NCBI GenBank assembly: GCA_947443815.1
Contig: CANEXR010000168.1
Span: 1 to 6,358, forward strand
Direction: 5' to 3'
DNA: 6,358 nt
Source of the DNA: Flavobacteriaceae bacterium
GTDB taxonomy: Bacteria > Bacteroidota > Bacteroidia > Flavobacteriales > Flavobacteriaceae
Positions 5,588-6,358 of this stretch are shown here, in pieces. The notes under the pieces were generated by a model, which was given only the letters and a program-made list of their open reading frames with translations, had not been told where the DNA came from and searched no databases. The number at the start of each line of letters is the position of its first letter. Position 1 is the first letter of the stretch. Both the position numbers and the translations under genes were made by a program.

Positions 5588-6358
5588 ATGAAATACCTAA
5601 TTACGATTATAGGACCAACAGCAATTGGTAAAACCGCTTTAAGTATTGCATTAGCAAAAGAATACAAATGCGATATTATTTCTTGTGATAGCAGGCAGTT
5701 CTTTAAAGAAATGAGTATCGGTACAGCGGTTCCAAATGGTGATGAATTAGCTTCGGCTAACCATCATTTTATTCAAAACAAATCTATTTTTGAAGATTAT
5801 ACCGTTGGAGATTTTGAAAAAGAAGCCATTGCAAAACTTTCAGAATTATACCAAACCAATGATTATGTAATTCTTGTTGGTGGTTCTGGATTGTATGTAG
5901 ATGCGATTTTAAAAGGTTTCGATGAATTTCCATCTATTGATGCTACAATACGATTAAATGTAAATGCTGCTTACGAAAAATCAGGAATTGGCTATTTGCA
6001 AGAAGAACTGCGATTATTAGACCCTGTTTATTTTGCAAAATTACGCTCTGAAAACCCACAAACATTACAAAATCCTCAACGAATGATGCGATTTGTGGAA
6101 GTATGTATTGGAACTGGAAAACCATATTCTTCGTTTTTAAATCAAAAGAAAAATGACCGGATTTTTATGCCTATTTTAATTGGATTAGAAGCGGAAAGAA
6201 ACGTAATTTATAATCGAATTAATCAACGGGTTGATATTATGATTCACCAAGGCCTTTTAGCGGAAGCCAAAAAACTATATTCTCACAAAGAATTAAATGC
6301 TTTGCAAACTGTTGGTTATCGCGAATTATTTAGCTATTTTGAGGGAGAAATTACATTA
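5588..6358 (+). CDS. miaA: tRNA dimethylallyltransferase, 3' end missing
   Basis: The first 257 residues of MiaA, which transfers dimethylallyl from DMAPP to N6 of A37 in tRNAs reading UNN codons. The frame is open from the ATG at 5588 to the right edge. The P-loop GPTAIGKT is at residues 9-16, followed by DSRQFFKEMSIGTAVP (34-49), where D34 is the expected catalytic aspartate and SRQ contacts the tRNA. Then come the DYTVGDFEKEA segment (70-80), LVGGSGLYVDAIL (96-108), NPQRMMRFVEV (162-172) and QTVGYRELFSYFEGE (240-254). MiaA is usually about 300-315 residues, so some 45-55 are missing. The start sits 25 bp after the nuclease gene with no promoter or terminator visible between them, so it is probably cotranscribed. 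Confidence 0.95.
   Translation, partial: MKYLITIIGPTAIGKTALSIALAKEYKCDIISCDSRQFFKEMSIGTAVPNGDELASANHHFIQNKSIFEDYTVGDFEKEAIAKLSELYQTNDYVILVGGSGLYVDAILKGFDEFPSIDATIRLNVNAAYEKSGIGYLQEELRLLDPVYFAKLRSENPQTLQNPQRMMRFVEVCIGTGKPYSSFLNQKKNDRIFMPILIGLEAERNVIYNRINQRVDIMIHQGLLAEAKKLYSHKELNALQTVGYRELFSYFEGEITL

Overview
The window looks like chromosomal DNA from a member of the Bacteroidota, most likely a Flavobacterium or close relative. It is AT-rich, has A/T-rich gene starts without clear Shine-Dalgarno sequences, and uses TTG as a start codon twice. It carries a Bacteroidota-type promoter (TTG, then TAnnTTTG) in front of the oxidoreductase gene. The protein sequences also read like flavobacterial housekeeping proteins. 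This assignment is recognition from memory, not a database result.

Layout: (1) 1-608, the C-terminal two thirds of a Fic-domain protein, cut by the left edge. (2) 637-685, a strong bidirectional terminator between convergent genes. (3) 703-1344 on the minus strand, pcm (protein-L-isoaspartate O-methyltransferase). (4) 1345-1509, a divergent intergenic region with AAATTC-type repeats and a recognisable promoter. (5) From 1510 to the right edge, five genes on the plus strand: a Gfo/Idh/MocA oxidoreductase, a 3-hydroxybutyryl-CoA dehydrogenase, a YggS/PLPBP-type PLP-binding protein, a DEDDh exonuclease fused to a UvrC-like GIY-YIG nuclease, and miaA, cut by the right edge. A 19-bp inverted repeat lies between the first two of these. 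The last four genes are 25-60 bp apart and could be one transcript. No intergenic stretch exceeds 300 bases.

Functionally this is mostly a housekeeping segment: protein repair (pcm), sugar or sugar-nucleotide redox (oxidoreductase), acyl-CoA metabolism (hbd), PLP homeostasis (yggS), DNA processing or repair (exonuclease-GIY-YIG) and tRNA modification (miaA). The genes do not form one pathway. I see no CRISPR array, tRNA, rRNA, insertion sequence or phage gene, and I do not think the window holds a wholly new system. The items most worth a second look are the exonuclease-UvrC-like fusion, with a four-cysteine cluster spaced almost as in the iron-sulfur site of UvrC, and the intergenic inverted repeat with a third half-copy that could form alternative hairpins.
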